Below are positions 51,291 to 59,604 of a DNA stretch of 64,000 bases, piece by piece. The position numbers were made by a program, and so were the translations under genes. The DNA is from Mycobacterium sp. 852002-50816_SCH5313054-b (GTDB taxonomy: Bacteria > Actinomycetota > Actinomycetes > Mycobacteriales > Mycobacteriaceae): NCBI RefSeq assembly GCF_001667185.1, contig NZ_LZIC01000027.1, positions 62,001 through 126,000 on the forward strand, in the 5' to 3' direction. The notes under the pieces were generated by a model. The model was not told where the DNA came from. It ran no database searches and saw only the letters and a list, made by a program, of their open reading frames with translations. Position 1 is the stretch's first letter. Each line of letters starts with the position of its first letter.

Positions 51291-51311
51291 AACGGGCGCT
51301 CGGCGCCCGTT
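51291..51311. promoter_or_regulatory. Perfect 9-bp hairpin in the bL37/TB7.3 divergent region
   Basis: AACGGGCGC, loop TCG, GCGCCCGTT. It lies 44-64 bp upstream of the bL37 start, in its probable leader, and 136 bp upstream of the biotinyl protein gene. It might be a leader attenuator or a regulator site; there is no direct evidence for either. Confidence 0.35.
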
Positions 51312-51446
51312 AGCTTGCCTCACAGTGTCTCACGGACGGCCGTATGCGGTGTAACGCCCCGCGTCCCGCGGTCCCGACCGCTCCTATGGTTCGATATACA
51401 TGACCTTGATGCACCAGCAGCCAGCATGCGGACGAGTGGGGTGAAG

Positions 51447-51662
51447 ATGGCGGAGGATGTTCGCGCCGAGATCGTGGCCAGCGTGCTCGAGGTTGTTGTC
51501 AACGAGGGTGACCAGATCGGCAAGGGCGACATCGTGGTGCTGCTGGAGTCGATGAAGATGGAGATCCCCGTCCTGGCCGAGGTCGACGGCACGGTCAGCA
51601 AGGTGAGTGTGGCGGTGGGCGATGTCATCCAAGCGGGTGACCTCATCGCCGTGATCAGCTAA
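51447..51662 (+). CDS. TB7.3-type biotinylated carrier protein
   Basis: A 71-aa biotinyl/lipoyl-domain protein equal in size to Rv3221c. The biotin-attachment motif is LLESMKMEIPVLAEV, with Lys near residue 43. A free-standing biotin carrier rather than a carboxylase subunit; its partner enzyme is unknown. It is 7 bp from pdtaS, so probably co-transcribed. Confidence 0.92.
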   Translation: MAEDVRAEIVASVLEVVVNEGDQIGKGDIVVLLESMKMEIPVLAEVDGTVSKVSVAVGDVIQAGDLIAVIS

Positions 51663-51669
51663 GGATTGG

Positions 51670-53172
51670 ATGTCCACTCTCGGTGACCTGCTTGCCGAGC
51701 ACACGATGCTGCCGGGCAACGCGGTGGACCACCTGCATGCCGTGGTGGGGGAGTGGCAGCTGCTGGCCGACCTGTCCTTCGCCGACTACCTGATGTGGGT
51801 TCGCCGCGACGACGGCGTGCTGGTGTGCGTGGCGCAGTGCCGCCCGAATACGGCGCCGACGGTGCTGCAAACCGATGCGGTGGGTACCGTCGTCGCCGCC
51901 GACCGGCTGCCGCTCGTCGACGAAACGTTCGAGCCCGGTGCCGCTCCGCGGGAAAGGAATGCGGGCCAACAACATTCGTGGCAGCTGCCCGGCCCACACG
52001 TCGAGTCTTCCCCGGTGCGCTATGGCGGCCACGTGGTGGCGGTGGTGACGCGCCATCAGACCGCGGAGGCGGCCGACCGCACCCCCGGCCAGCTGGAGAC
52101 CGCCTACCGCGACTGCGCCAACGACCTGGTCCACATGCTCGCGGAGGGCACCTTTCCCGACTCTGGGGACGTCGTCATGTCGCGCTCCACCCCGCGGGCG
52201 GGCGACGGTTTCATCCGCCTCGACGTCGACGGCGTGGTCGCCTACGCCAGCCCCAACGCGTTGTCGGCCTACCACCGGATGGGCCTGACGTCGGAGCTGG
52301 AGGGACACCATCTGGTCGACGTGACGCGGCCGCTGATCTCCGACCCGTTCGAGGCGCACGAAGTGGCCGAGCACGTGCGGGACCTGCTGGCCGGCGGCCG
52401 GAGCATGCGGATGGAGGTCGACGCCGGCGGTGCCACGGTGTTGCTGCGAACGCTGCCGCTGGTGGTGCACGGCGCAAGCGCCGGGGCCGCGGTACTGATC
52501 CGCGACATCACCGAGGTCAAGCGCCGCGACCGGGCCCTGATCTCCAAGGACGCCACCATCCGCGAAATCCACCACCGGGTGAAGAACAACCTGCAAACGG
52601 TGGCGGCGCTGCTGCGCCTGCAGGCGCGGCGCACCGCCAACGCCGAAGGGCGGGAAGCGCTGATCGAGTCGGTGCGTCGCGTGTCGTCGATCGCCCTGGT
52701 GCACGACGCGCTGTCGATGTCGGTGGACGAGCAGGTGAACCTCGACGAGGTCATCGACCGGATCCTGCCGATCATGAACGACGTGGCCTCGGTGGACCGG
52801 CCGATCCGCATCAACCGGGTCGGCGACCTCGGCGTGCTGGACTCCGACCGTGCAACGGCCCTGATCATGGTGATCACCGAACTCGTCCAGAACGCGATCG
52901 AGCACGCCTTCGACCCGGCGGCCCAGGAAGGCTCTGTGACCATTCGCGCCGAGCGCTCGGCCCGCTGGCTCGACGTCGTCGTGCACGACGACGGGCGTGG
53001 ACTGCCGGATGGATTCAGCCTGGAGAACTCCGACAGCCTCGGCCTGCAGATCGTGCGGACCCTGGTGTCGGCGGAACTGGACGGCACGCTGGGGATGCGG
53101 CACGCCGCCGCCCGCGGCACCGACGTCGTGCTGCGGGTACCGATCGGCCGCCGGACCCGGTTGCTGTTGTAG
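51670..53172 (+). CDS. pdtaS: PdtaS, soluble sensor histidine kinase
   Basis: A 500-aa cytosolic kinase of the PdtaS-PdtaR system, whose response regulator acts by RNA antitermination. An N-terminal GAF-like domain (about 10-150), a PAS domain (about 180-290) and a HisKA_2 domain with REIHHRVKNNLQT (H-box at 301-302), then the ATPase domain VITELVQNAIEHAF and DDGRGLPDGF ... SLGLQIV. There are no transmembrane segments. The partner PdtaR is not in this window. Confidence 0.95.
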   Translation: MSTLGDLLAEHTMLPGNAVDHLHAVVGEWQLLADLSFADYLMWVRRDDGVLVCVAQCRPNTAPTVLQTDAVGTVVAADRLPLVDETFEPGAAPRERNAGQQHSWQLPGPHVESSPVRYGGHVVAVVTRHQTAEAADRTPGQLETAYRDCANDLVHMLAEGTFPDSGDVVMSRSTPRAGDGFIRLDVDGVVAYASPNALSAYHRMGLTSELEGHHLVDVTRPLISDPFEAHEVAEHVRDLLAGGRSMRMEVDAGGATVLLRTLPLVVHGASAGAAVLIRDITEVKRRDRALISKDATIREIHHRVKNNLQTVAALLRLQARRTANAEGREALIESVRRVSSIALVHDALSMSVDEQVNLDEVIDRILPIMNDVASVDRPIRINRVGDLGVLDSDRATALIMVITELVQNAIEHAFDPAAQEGSVTIRAERSARWLDVVVHDDGRGLPDGFSLENSDSLGLQIVRTLVSAELDGTLGMRHAAARGTDVVLRVPIGRRTRLLL

Positions 53173-53186
53173 CTACGTGTCCGCGC

Positions 53187-53224
53187 AACAGTGCGGCCCC
53201 GACGATTGTCGGGGCCGCACTGTT
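53187..53224. terminator. Perfect 17-bp hairpin between pdtaS and whiB1
   Basis: AACAGTGCGGCCCCGAC, loop GATT, then the exact complement, followed by TGTT within the arm. It lies 15 bp after the pdtaS stop and 13 bp from the convergent whiB1 stop, making a strong bidirectional terminator. The stem is entirely GC-rich in its core. Confidence 0.8.
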
Positions 53225-53236
53225 AGCGATCTGGGG

Positions 53237-53491
53237 TCAGACTCCGCTGCGGGCCTTCGTCCTGGCGTTGCGACGCTTGAGAGCGCGCCGCTCGTCTTCG
53301 CTCATGCCCCCCCAGACGCCCGAGTCCTGGCCGGTGTTCAGCGCCCAGGAAAGGCATTCCGTGGTCACCGAGCACCGATTGCAGACCAGTTTCGCGTCAG
53401 CGATCTGCGCGAGCGCCGGGCCGCTGTTCCCAACCGGGAAGAACAGCTCCGGGTCCTCGTCGCGACAGACCGCCTTGTGGCGCCAATCCAT
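53237..53491 (-). CDS. whiB1: WhiB1, NO-responsive iron-sulfur transcription factor
   Basis: An 84-aa essential WhiB protein. The cluster cysteines are C9, C37, C40 and C46; the turn GVWGGMSEDERRALKRR and the basic tail bind sigma factor and DNA. The size and sequence match M. tuberculosis WhiB1. It has a long upstream region (about 270 bp to the next gene), which contains tandem CRP-like sites. Expression in M. tuberculosis is cAMP/CRP controlled. Confidence 0.97.
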   Translation of the reverse strand: MDWRHKAVCRDEDPELFFPVGNSGPALAQIADAKLVCNRCSVTTECLSWALNTGQDSGVWGGMSEDERRALKRRNARTKARSGV

Positions 53492-53639
53492 AAGTAGTTA
53501 CTCCTCACTGAGTGCGCAGCAAGGCGCACGGCCAATTTTCTTCGCTGTTAACGCGTGCACAAGAAAAGGGTCCGCACCCCTCCATAAATTTCTGCATGCA
53601 ACCTTTCGATCGTTTCACAGGCTCAACAGATGTCAATAG

Positions 53640-53667
53640 TGTGAGTAAGCTCGTGGGCTATCTCACT
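53640..53667 (-). promoter_or_regulatory. Two overlapping CRP-like sites upstream of whiB1
   Basis: On the + strand, TGTGAGTAAGCTCGTG (53640-53655) and CGTGGGCTATCTCACT (53652-53667). Each has one good half of the mycobacterial CRP consensus TGTGA-N6-TCACA and one weak half, with centres 12 bp apart. They lie about 150-175 bp before the whiB1 start. M. tuberculosis whiB1 is known to have two CRP sites; correspondence is inferred. Confidence 0.55.
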
Positions 53668-53760
53668 TCAAAGATTTCTTAGTCAGGCCCTTACACCGTT
53701 GTACTACACTGACGGGCCGCTTCTCGCGAACGATTTTTCGGGCCGTTTCGTTTTCCCAGG

Positions 53761-54726
53761 TCAGCGGTAGTTTTTCCCGGGGGGCGCGACGACCGGCAGC
53801 GCATCGGGAACCGACCTGAACGTCATCGATTCGCGCAGGCCGAGGTAATCGCCGTCGAACTGGCTGGCGATTGGGCGCCCGGTCGCGGTCACCCGCACGC
53901 ACCGGGCGTCGTCGTCGCGGACGAGCTGTTTGGGGTTGCCCTTGGGCCCCTTGCCGAGGAGCTGGCTGACCATTCTCAGGGTCGGCATCACCTTCATCTC
54001 GGTGAGCGCGAACACACCCAGGCCCGACTCGAAGCTGCAGTCCGGGTTGGTCACCAACGGCCGGCTGTTGCTGTAGGTCCATGGGCTGGTGTTGGAGACC
54101 CACGCGAAGTGCACCCCTGGGACGGGATCGCGGCCGGCCAGCTCGACCGTCAGGGTGGGCTCGCGGCGCCGGAAGGCAAGGGTGACGGGGATCGCCACGC
54201 GCCAATACCGCAACGCATTGACCTTGACGCCCTTGTTGCGCTGCGCTTCCACCGCCGCGACCACCTCGGCGTCGACGCCCATCCCGGCGTTGATCACGGC
54301 CCACCGCTCGCCGCAGTCGATCAGGCTGATGCGGCGCCAGGCCGGGTGGCGGTGGTAGTCGTCGAGCAGCTGGATGAGCTGGTTGGTGGCGGCAACGGGA
54401 TCGGTGGAAATGCCCAGCGACCGCGCCAGCACGTTCGCCGAGCCGCCGGGGACCACCGCGAGCGCGGGCACCGGTCGCGTCGGCGCCGACCCGGGGCGTC
54501 CGAGCATCCCGTTGACCACCCCGCTGACCGTGCCGTCGCCGCCGTGCACGACGACCAGGTCGATCCCGTCCTCAACCGCCCGCTGGGCGAGTTCGGCCCC
54601 GTGGCCGCGGTGGGTGGTGTGCTCGACGTTGAGCTGCAGCCGGCTTTTGAGTGCGTGGGCAAGCAGGTCGCGACCGGCCGGCGTGGTGGAAGTGGCTGTT
54701 GGGTTCACGATCAGCACGGCGCGCAT
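53761..54726 (-). CDS. Diacylglycerol kinase-family lipid kinase (Rv3218 type)
   Basis: A 321-aa protein with the DAGK catalytic domain: VNPTATST near the N-terminus, HGGDGTVSGVVNGML with the nucleotide loop GGDGT at residues 62-66, and VPGGSANVLARSLG. The C-terminal part has FESGLGVFALTEMK and DGDYLG typical of YegS/DgkB-like enzymes. The lipid substrate is unknown. Divergent from the membrane protein gene. Confidence 0.88.
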   Translation of the reverse strand: MRAVLIVNPTATSTTPAGRDLLAHALKSRLQLNVEHTTHRGHGAELAQRAVEDGIDLVVVHGGDGTVSGVVNGMLGRPGSAPTRPVPALAVVPGGSANVLARSLGISTDPVAATNQLIQLLDDYHRHPAWRRISLIDCGERWAVINAGMGVDAEVVAAVEAQRNKGVKVNALRYWRVAIPVTLAFRRREPTLTVELAGRDPVPGVHFAWVSNTSPWTYSNSRPLVTNPDCSFESGLGVFALTEMKVMPTLRMVSQLLGKGPKGNPKQLVRDDDARCVRVTATGRPIASQFDGDYLGLRESMTFRSVPDALPVVAPPGKNYR

Positions 54727-54795
54727 GATGCACGAGCTTATGCGGGGCGGTTAAGGCCCCGCTTTGGGGCAAGCGCGCCTGACTACGCTGGCGCT

Positions 54796-55230
54796 GTGAA
54801 TCCCGGTGCCGCCCCGCCCGTCGTGCGCGGCGCCGGGCTCCTCGTCGCGGTGCAGGGCGTGGCCGCCCTGGTGGTGGCCGCGGCGCTGGTGGTCCGGGGC
54901 ATCGCCGGCGCCGACCAGCGGGTGGTCAACGGGTTGGGCACCGCGCTGTGGTTCGTGCTGGTCGGTGGCGTGGTGCTCGCCGCCGGGCGCGCGCTGGTGA
55001 TCGGCAAGCGCTGGGGCCGCGGCCTGGGGGTGTTCACCCAGCTGCTGCTGCTTCCGGTGGCGTGGTATCTCGCGGTCGGATCGCACCGGCCGGCCTTCGG
55101 CATCCCGCTCGGTGTCCTGGCGGCCGCGGTGCTGGTCTTGCTGTTCAGCCCGGCGGCCGTGCGCTGGGCCGCCGGCCGCGATCAGGGTGGTCCGGCCAGT
55201 TCGGCCAACCGCGGGCCGGACAGCCGATAG
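54796..55230 (+). CDS. Four-helix integral membrane protein (Rv3217c type)
   Basis: A 144-aa protein with four hydrophobic stretches (VAVQGVAALVVAAALVV, ALWFVLVGGVVLAAGRALV, VFTQLLLLPVAWYLAV, LGVLAAAVLVLLFSPAAVRW). It starts at GTG 54796 and matches Rv3217c in size. Its last 49 bp overlap the convergent acetyltransferase gene. Function unknown. Confidence 0.8.
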   Translation: MNPGAAPPVVRGAGLLVAVQGVAALVVAAALVVRGIAGADQRVVNGLGTALWFVLVGGVVLAAGRALVIGKRWGRGLGVFTQLLLLPVAWYLAVGSHRPAFGIPLGVLAAAVLVLLFSPAAVRWAAGRDQGGPASSANRGPDSR

Positions 55231-55664
55231 GTGGTCCACTCGCGCTGCGGCGCGGCGCCGACGCCGTCGTACAGCGCGATCGCGTCGACGTTCCAGTTCA
55301 GCACCGCCCACGACAACCGCGTGTAGCCGTTGTCGAGACATTCGGAGGCCAGCGCCGACAGCAGCGCACGGGCCAGGCCGCGGCGACGAAAACCGGGTCG
55401 CACGAACAGGTCTTCGAGGTAGATGCCCGCGACACCGTCCCAGGTGGAGAAGTTGACGAACCACAGCGCCATGGCGGCGACCTCGCCGCCGACTTCGGCG
55501 ACGTGGCCGTGCACGGTCGGTGAATTGGCGAAAAGCGCTGCCGAAATTTGTGTTTCGGTGACCGTGCAGTGCTCGGCGGCGCGTTCGAATTCGGCCAGTG
55601 CGTGGATCATGCCGGTAATGGCGGCGGCGTCTGCCGGGATGGCGCGGCGGATGCTTTCCGTCAT
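55182..55664 (-). CDS. GNAT-family N-acetyltransferase (Rv3216 type)
   Basis: A 160-aa GNAT protein. YLEDLFVRPGFRRRGLARAL is the acetyl-CoA-binding motif A with R/Q-x2-G-x-G/A, and LSWAVLNWNVDAIALYDGVG is motif B, placing it with diamine acetyltransferase-like members. The ATG overlaps the entC stop (ATGA), so it is the third gene of gpm2-entC-acetyltransferase. Substrate unknown. Confidence 0.9.
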   Translation of the reverse strand: MTESIRRAIPADAAAITGMIHALAEFERAAEHCTVTETQISAALFANSPTVHGHVAEVGGEVAAMALWFVNFSTWDGVAGIYLEDLFVRPGFRRRGLARALLSALASECLDNGYTRLSWAVLNWNVDAIALYDGVGAAPQREWTTYRLSGPRLAELAGPP

Positions 55665-56761
55665 TGCGCAACATCCAGCGCATTCAGAATGGTGGCGAAT
55701 TTCGTTGTGGTTTCCGCGACTTCGGCGTCGGGGTCGGATTCCGCGACGATGCCCCCGCCGGCGCGAGCCAGCGCGGTGCGGCGATCCGCCGACAGCTGCG
55801 CACACCGGATGGACACCACCCAGTGCCCGTCGCCGCCGGCGTCGCACCAGCCCACCGCGCCGGCATAGAAACCGCGGTCGCCCTCCAGCTCGGCGATGAG
55901 CTCGGTGGCCGCCTTGGTCGGAACGCCGCCCACCGCCGGCGTGGGGTGCAGTGCCAGGGCCAAATCGATTGCGGTGGTTGACGCCTCGCGCAGCCGCCCG
56001 CTGATGGGTGTGCAGAGGTGCCAGACCGCCGCGGTGCGGCTCAGTTGCGGTTCGGCGGCGATGGTCAGCTCGTCGCACAGGGGTTCCAGCGCGGCGCGCA
56101 TGGTGTCGATCACCAGCCGATGCTCGTGGCGGTCCTTGGCCGAGGCGGCCAGCCCGGCGCCGTTGGCCGCATCGGCTTGCGGGTCGGCGGCGCGCGGGGC
56201 CGAACCCGCGAACGGCTGGCATACCACCCGGTCGCCGGTGCGCGCGACCAGAAGTTCGGGGCTGGCGCCCACCAGCGTCACGCCCGCGTAGTCGTCGCCG
56301 GCGGCGGTCAGGTCGACGAGATAGCCGTAGGCGGCGGGGTCGGCCGCGACCAGCCGGCGCAGGATGACGCGCGCGTCCAGCGGGGCGGCGGCGACCAGCT
56401 GCAGCGCGCGCGCCAGCACCACCTTGTGCAGCGGGTTGTCCGGTGCGGCGAGCTCGTCGCGCGCGCGGCCGATCCGGTCGCGGTAGTCGGCCGGCGGCGG
56501 CAGGGCGGCGGCGACGCGCACCGGCGGCAGCGGCCCCGTCGGCCAGTCGGGTAGGCCGGCGAGGGACCGCACGGCGTCCGGCACCATCAAAGCCGCGGGT
56601 CCGCTCACGTCGAAAGGCAACGCGCCCAACACGATCGGGGCCGCACCCGAGCGCAGCGCGGCCTGGGCCGCGCCGATGTCGTGGTAGGCCGCGCGCACGC
56701 CGTCAGCAATCAGGGTCCCGCGCGGCCCGCACAGTGCGAACGGCGGTGGGGTGGCGCTCAC
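55661..56761 (-). CDS. entC: Isochorismate synthase-like chorismate enzyme
   Basis: A 366-aa MenF/EntC/TrpE-family protein. HKVVLARALQL, GASPELLVARTGDRVVCQPF, LHPTPAVGGVPTKAA and the C-terminal GDRGFYAGAVGWCDAGGDGH are chorismate-binding signatures. Isochorismate could feed menaquinone synthesis; mycobactin salicylate is made by MbtI elsewhere. The GTG start overlaps the gpm2 stop (GTGA). Confidence 0.9.
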   Translation of the reverse strand: MSATPPPFALCGPRGTLIADGVRAAYHDIGAAQAALRSGAAPIVLGALPFDVSGPAALMVPDAVRSLAGLPDWPTGPLPPVRVAAALPPPADYRDRIGRARDELAAPDNPLHKVVLARALQLVAAAPLDARVILRRLVAADPAAYGYLVDLTAAGDDYAGVTLVGASPELLVARTGDRVVCQPFAGSAPRAADPQADAANGAGLAASAKDRHEHRLVIDTMRAALEPLCDELTIAAEPQLSRTAAVWHLCTPISGRLREASTTAIDLALALHPTPAVGGVPTKAATELIAELEGDRGFYAGAVGWCDAGGDGHWVVSIRCAQLSADRRTALARAGGGIVAESDPDAEVAETTTKFATILNALDVAQ

Positions 56762-57369
56762 CCGGGTGCGATCGCCTGCGGGTTGCCCGTCAACCCGAGG
56801 GCGGCGAGCTGGCGCACGCCGTGCTCGAACCCGCACACCGCGATCGAGCCGGCGAGCATCCAGAACCGGCTGCCCTCGACGAGCGGCAACTCGACCCAGC
56901 GCGTGATCACCGAGCGCGAGAAGTGGCTGTGGCCCACGAAAACCACGTCGCGCGAGCCCATGTGCCCCAACGCAAATTCGACAGCCTTGTCCGCGCGGTC
57001 ACTAACCTGCTGCACGCTCTCGCCGCCGGGGCAGCCGTGCGTCCACACCAGCCAATCGGGGTCGGATTCGCGGATCTGGGGGGTCGTGAGCCCCTCGTAG
57101 GAGCCGTAATCCCATTCGGCCAGCATGGGAGACACCTCGTCGATGGCGAGCCCGGCCAGCTTGGCGGTGGTCAGCGCCCGGATGCGTGGGCTGCTGACCA
57201 CCAGCGGGTCGGCGAGGTTCAGTTCGCGCAGGACGCGGCCGGCGAGCTCGGCCTGGACCCGGCCGTGATCGGTCAGCTCGAGATCCGTCCGACCCGTGTG
57301 CTGGCCGGACTTGGACCACGGCGTCTCGCCGTGGCGCAGCAGGACCAGCCGGTGGTTGTAGATGCCCAT
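56758..57369 (-). CDS. gpm2: Histidine phosphatase family protein (Gpm2/Rv3214)
   Basis: A 203-aa branch-1 histidine phosphatase. R12-H13-G-E opens the active site, and VGHSHFSRSVI supplies the second His. M. tuberculosis Rv3214, annotated as phosphoglycerate mutase 2, was shown to be an acid phosphatase, so mutase activity should not be assumed. First gene of a three-gene coupled operon with entC and an acetyltransferase; divergent from the ParA-like gene. Confidence 0.92.
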   Translation of the reverse strand: MGIYNHRLVLLRHGETPWSKSGQHTGRTDLELTDHGRVQAELAGRVLRELNLADPLVVSSPRIRALTTAKLAGLAIDEVSPMLAEWDYGSYEGLTTPQIRESDPDWLVWTHGCPGGESVQQVSDRADKAVEFALGHMGSRDVVFVGHSHFSRSVITRWVELPLVEGSRFWMLAGSIAVCGFEHGVRQLAALGLTGNPQAIAPG

Positions 57370-57468
57370 GCCGACCGATTCTGCCGGACGGACGTGGACG
57401 AAGCGCCCGGCGATCGAACATGCCAGGATGGGCACTGTGACCGCGGCAACAAGGAGGGGCGGGCGCTT

Positions 57469-58269
57469 GTGAGTAAGACCCGGGTACTGGCGGTGGCCAA
57501 TCAGAAGGGCGGCGTGGCCAAGACGACGACGGTTGCCTCGCTGGGGGCGGCGATGGCGGACGAGGGCCTGCGAGTGCTGCTCGTCGACCTGGATCCGCAG
57601 GGTTGTTTGACCTTTTCGCTCGGCCAGGACCCCGACAAGCTGCCTGTGTCCGTGCACGAGGTGCTGCTCGGTGAGGTCGAGCCGAACGCCGCGTTGGTCA
57701 CGACGATGGAGGGGATGACGCTGCTGCCGGCCAACATTGACCTCGCGGGAGCCGAGGCGATGCTGCTCATGCGGGCCGGCCGCGAATACGCGCTGAAGCG
57801 CGCGCTGGCCAAGCTCGCCGACCTGTTCGACGTGGTCGTCATCGACTGCCCGCCGTCGCTGGGCGTGCTCACCCTCAACGGGCTGACCGCCGCCGACGAG
57901 GTCATCGTCCCGCTGCAGTGCGAGACGCTCGCGCACCGCGGCGTCGGCCAGTTCCTGCGCACGGTCGCCGACGTCCAGCAGATCACCAACCCGGAGCTGC
58001 GGCTGCTGGGCGCCCTGCCGACGCTGTACGACGCGCGCACCACCCACACCCGCGACGTGTTGCTCGACGTCGCCGACCGCTACGAGATGCCGGTGCTCGC
58101 CCCGCCGATCCCGCGCACGGTGCGCTTCGCCGAGGCCAGCGCCTCGGGCTCGTCGGTGATGGCCGGGCGCAAGAACAAAGGCGCCGTGGCCTACGGCGAG
58201 CTGGCGAAGGCGTTGCTCAAGCATTGGAAGACCGGCAAACCGCTGCCGACCTTCGCCGTCGAGGTCTAG
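57469..58269 (+). CDS. Orphan ParA/Soj-like ATPase (Rv3213c type)
   Basis: A 266-aa deviant-Walker ATPase. NQKGGVAKTTTVASLGAA at the N-terminus includes the signature lysine, with LLVDLDPQGCLTF (A') and VVVIDCPPSLGVLT (B). There is no parB neighbour, so it is not the chromosomal segregation locus; a role in positioning some other cargo is possible. AAGGAGGGG about 10 nt upstream supports the GTG start. Confidence 0.9.
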   Translation: MSKTRVLAVANQKGGVAKTTTVASLGAAMADEGLRVLLVDLDPQGCLTFSLGQDPDKLPVSVHEVLLGEVEPNAALVTTMEGMTLLPANIDLAGAEAMLLMRAGREYALKRALAKLADLFDVVVIDCPPSLGVLTLNGLTAADEVIVPLQCETLAHRGVGQFLRTVADVQQITNPELRLLGALPTLYDARTTHTRDVLLDVADRYEMPVLAPPIPRTVRFAEASASGSSVMAGRKNKGAVAYGELAKALLKHWKTGKPLPTFAVEV

Positions 58270-58303
58270 CTCCAGCGCGAGCTGGGGGCACCTCCCTCAA
58301 GCG

Positions 58304-58361
58304 CGAGCAGACGCAAAATCGCATGCTGATATGCGATTTCGTGCGATTCTGCGTCTGCTCG
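58304..58361. terminator. Long hairpin between the ParA-like gene and the Rv3212-type gene
   Basis: CGAGCAGACGCA (58304-58315) pairs perfectly with 58350-58361, and after one mismatch the stem continues for 7 more pairs (AATCGCA with TGCGATT), giving 19 of 20. An 18-nt loop closes it. It lies between convergent genes, 35 bp after the + strand stop and 14 bp from the - strand stop. Confidence 0.65.
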
Positions 58362-58374
58362 GCAGCCGGACGCG

Positions 58375-59589
58375 TCAGCCCAGCGCCACGACGGTGTCGC
58401 CACGCTGCTCGAACACCCGCGACCCCGAAACTGCCGGGACCACCGCCGCATCGCCGGGCGCCCGGTCCACCGGGATGTAGCGTTCGTTCGCGCCGCTGAG
58501 CGGGTCGTAAACCCCGATCGCGCCGGTGACCGGCACCAGCAGCCGGCCGGCCATCATCGCGCCCGGCCCCAGCGGCGCCGTCGCCTCGCCTTTGGCGATC
58601 GTGTAGCGCAGGGTCATGTTGGTCGCGTCGAAGACCATCAGGGCATCGCCGGTCCACCAGGTCACCAGGTTGCCCGTCTGCGACACCGCCGCCGACCTCG
58701 ACGGCGGCCTGGGCAGCAGCGTGCTCGCGACGGTGGTGCCGGTGTCGTCGACCACCTCGACCCTGGGCTGTGGTGACGGCAGGTACACCGCCGTGGTGTT
58801 CTCCCAGACGGCGAGGACCCGGGCCCCCGAATCGGCCGCGATCCCGGGTTCGGCGACGACGTGTTGCTGGGGTTCGTCGTCTTCCTTGCCGGGGCGCAAC
58901 AGGACCAGCCGCAGGTCGGCCTGCTGAGCGCAGCTCTCCAGCACCGAAACCGCCGACGAGCTGGCCGCCGCCGAGATCAGCCGGCAGCCGGAGTGCGGCC
59001 CGCGCGCCGACGGTTTCACCCGGGCGTCGGTCTCGCCGTAGGCCAGCATCCGGACCATGTCCGAGCGCCACAGCTCCAGCCGCGTGTCGCCCGCGGACAA
59101 CACCGTGGTGCCGTCGGAGGAAAGACGCACGCTCGGGTCGGCGTACGCGCTGCGGGTGGCCCCGCGCCGGCCCGTGGACCCGTCGAGGGTGCTGACCTGC
59201 CCGCAGCCGCGATCGTCCTGGAAGACGGCGACGGCGTAGTGGTAGACCCACGACACACCGCACAGCGCGCTGTCGCGGGCGTAGCTCCAGCGGGACTGGC
59301 CCGTGCCCGGGTCACGCCCGTCGACGCGGCGGCCGTCCCCCGTAGCGACGGCCCCGCTCACCACCACAGGCGCGGTGGTGCCGGGGCTTCGCGCGCTCCA
59401 CAGTTGCTTCAGGGTGGCCGGGACCTCCCGGGCGGGCGTCGGGGCCGGCACCGGAATCGCGGCCGGGCGGCTGACGGTGGCCCGGGCGTCGCTCGTCCAC
59501 CAGATCAACGCCGCCCCCAGCGCGATGACGATCGCGATCGCCGCGGCGGCCAGCATGTCGCCCTGGGTCCGGCGTTCCGGTTTGACCAT
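58375..59589 (-). CDS. Membrane-anchored propeller-like protein (Rv3212 type)
   Basis: A 404-aa protein. One N-terminal membrane helix (AAAAIAIVIALGAALIWW) is followed by a Pro/Ala linker and a large exported domain with repeated short beta segments (LDGSTGRRG, LSSDGTTVLSAGDTRLELW, YDPLSGANERYIPVD) suggesting a PQQ-like beta-propeller. Four or more cysteines are present in the domain. Actinobacterial; function unknown. It lies 15 bp downstream of rhlE on the same strand. Confidence 0.8.
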   Translation of the reverse strand: MVKPERRTQGDMLAAAAIAIVIALGAALIWWTSDARATVSRPAAIPVPAPTPAREVPATLKQLWSARSPGTTAPVVVSGAVATGDGRRVDGRDPGTGQSRWSYARDSALCGVSWVYHYAVAVFQDDRGCGQVSTLDGSTGRRGATRSAYADPSVRLSSDGTTVLSAGDTRLELWRSDMVRMLAYGETDARVKPSARGPHSGCRLISAAASSSAVSVLESCAQQADLRLVLLRPGKEDDEPQQHVVAEPGIAADSGARVLAVWENTTAVYLPSPQPRVEVVDDTGTTVASTLLPRPPSRSAAVSQTGNLVTWWTGDALMVFDATNMTLRYTIAKGEATAPLGPGAMMAGRLLVPVTGAIGVYDPLSGANERYIPVDRAPGDAAVVPAVSGSRVFEQRGDTVVALG

Positions 59590-59604
59590 GCGGCGGCGCG
59601 GGCC

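Noticed and set aside
57469..58269. The ParA-like gene as part of the chromosome segregation (parAB) locus
   Set aside because: There is no parB, gidB or parS-like motif nearby, and the gene matches the orphan Rv3213c type.
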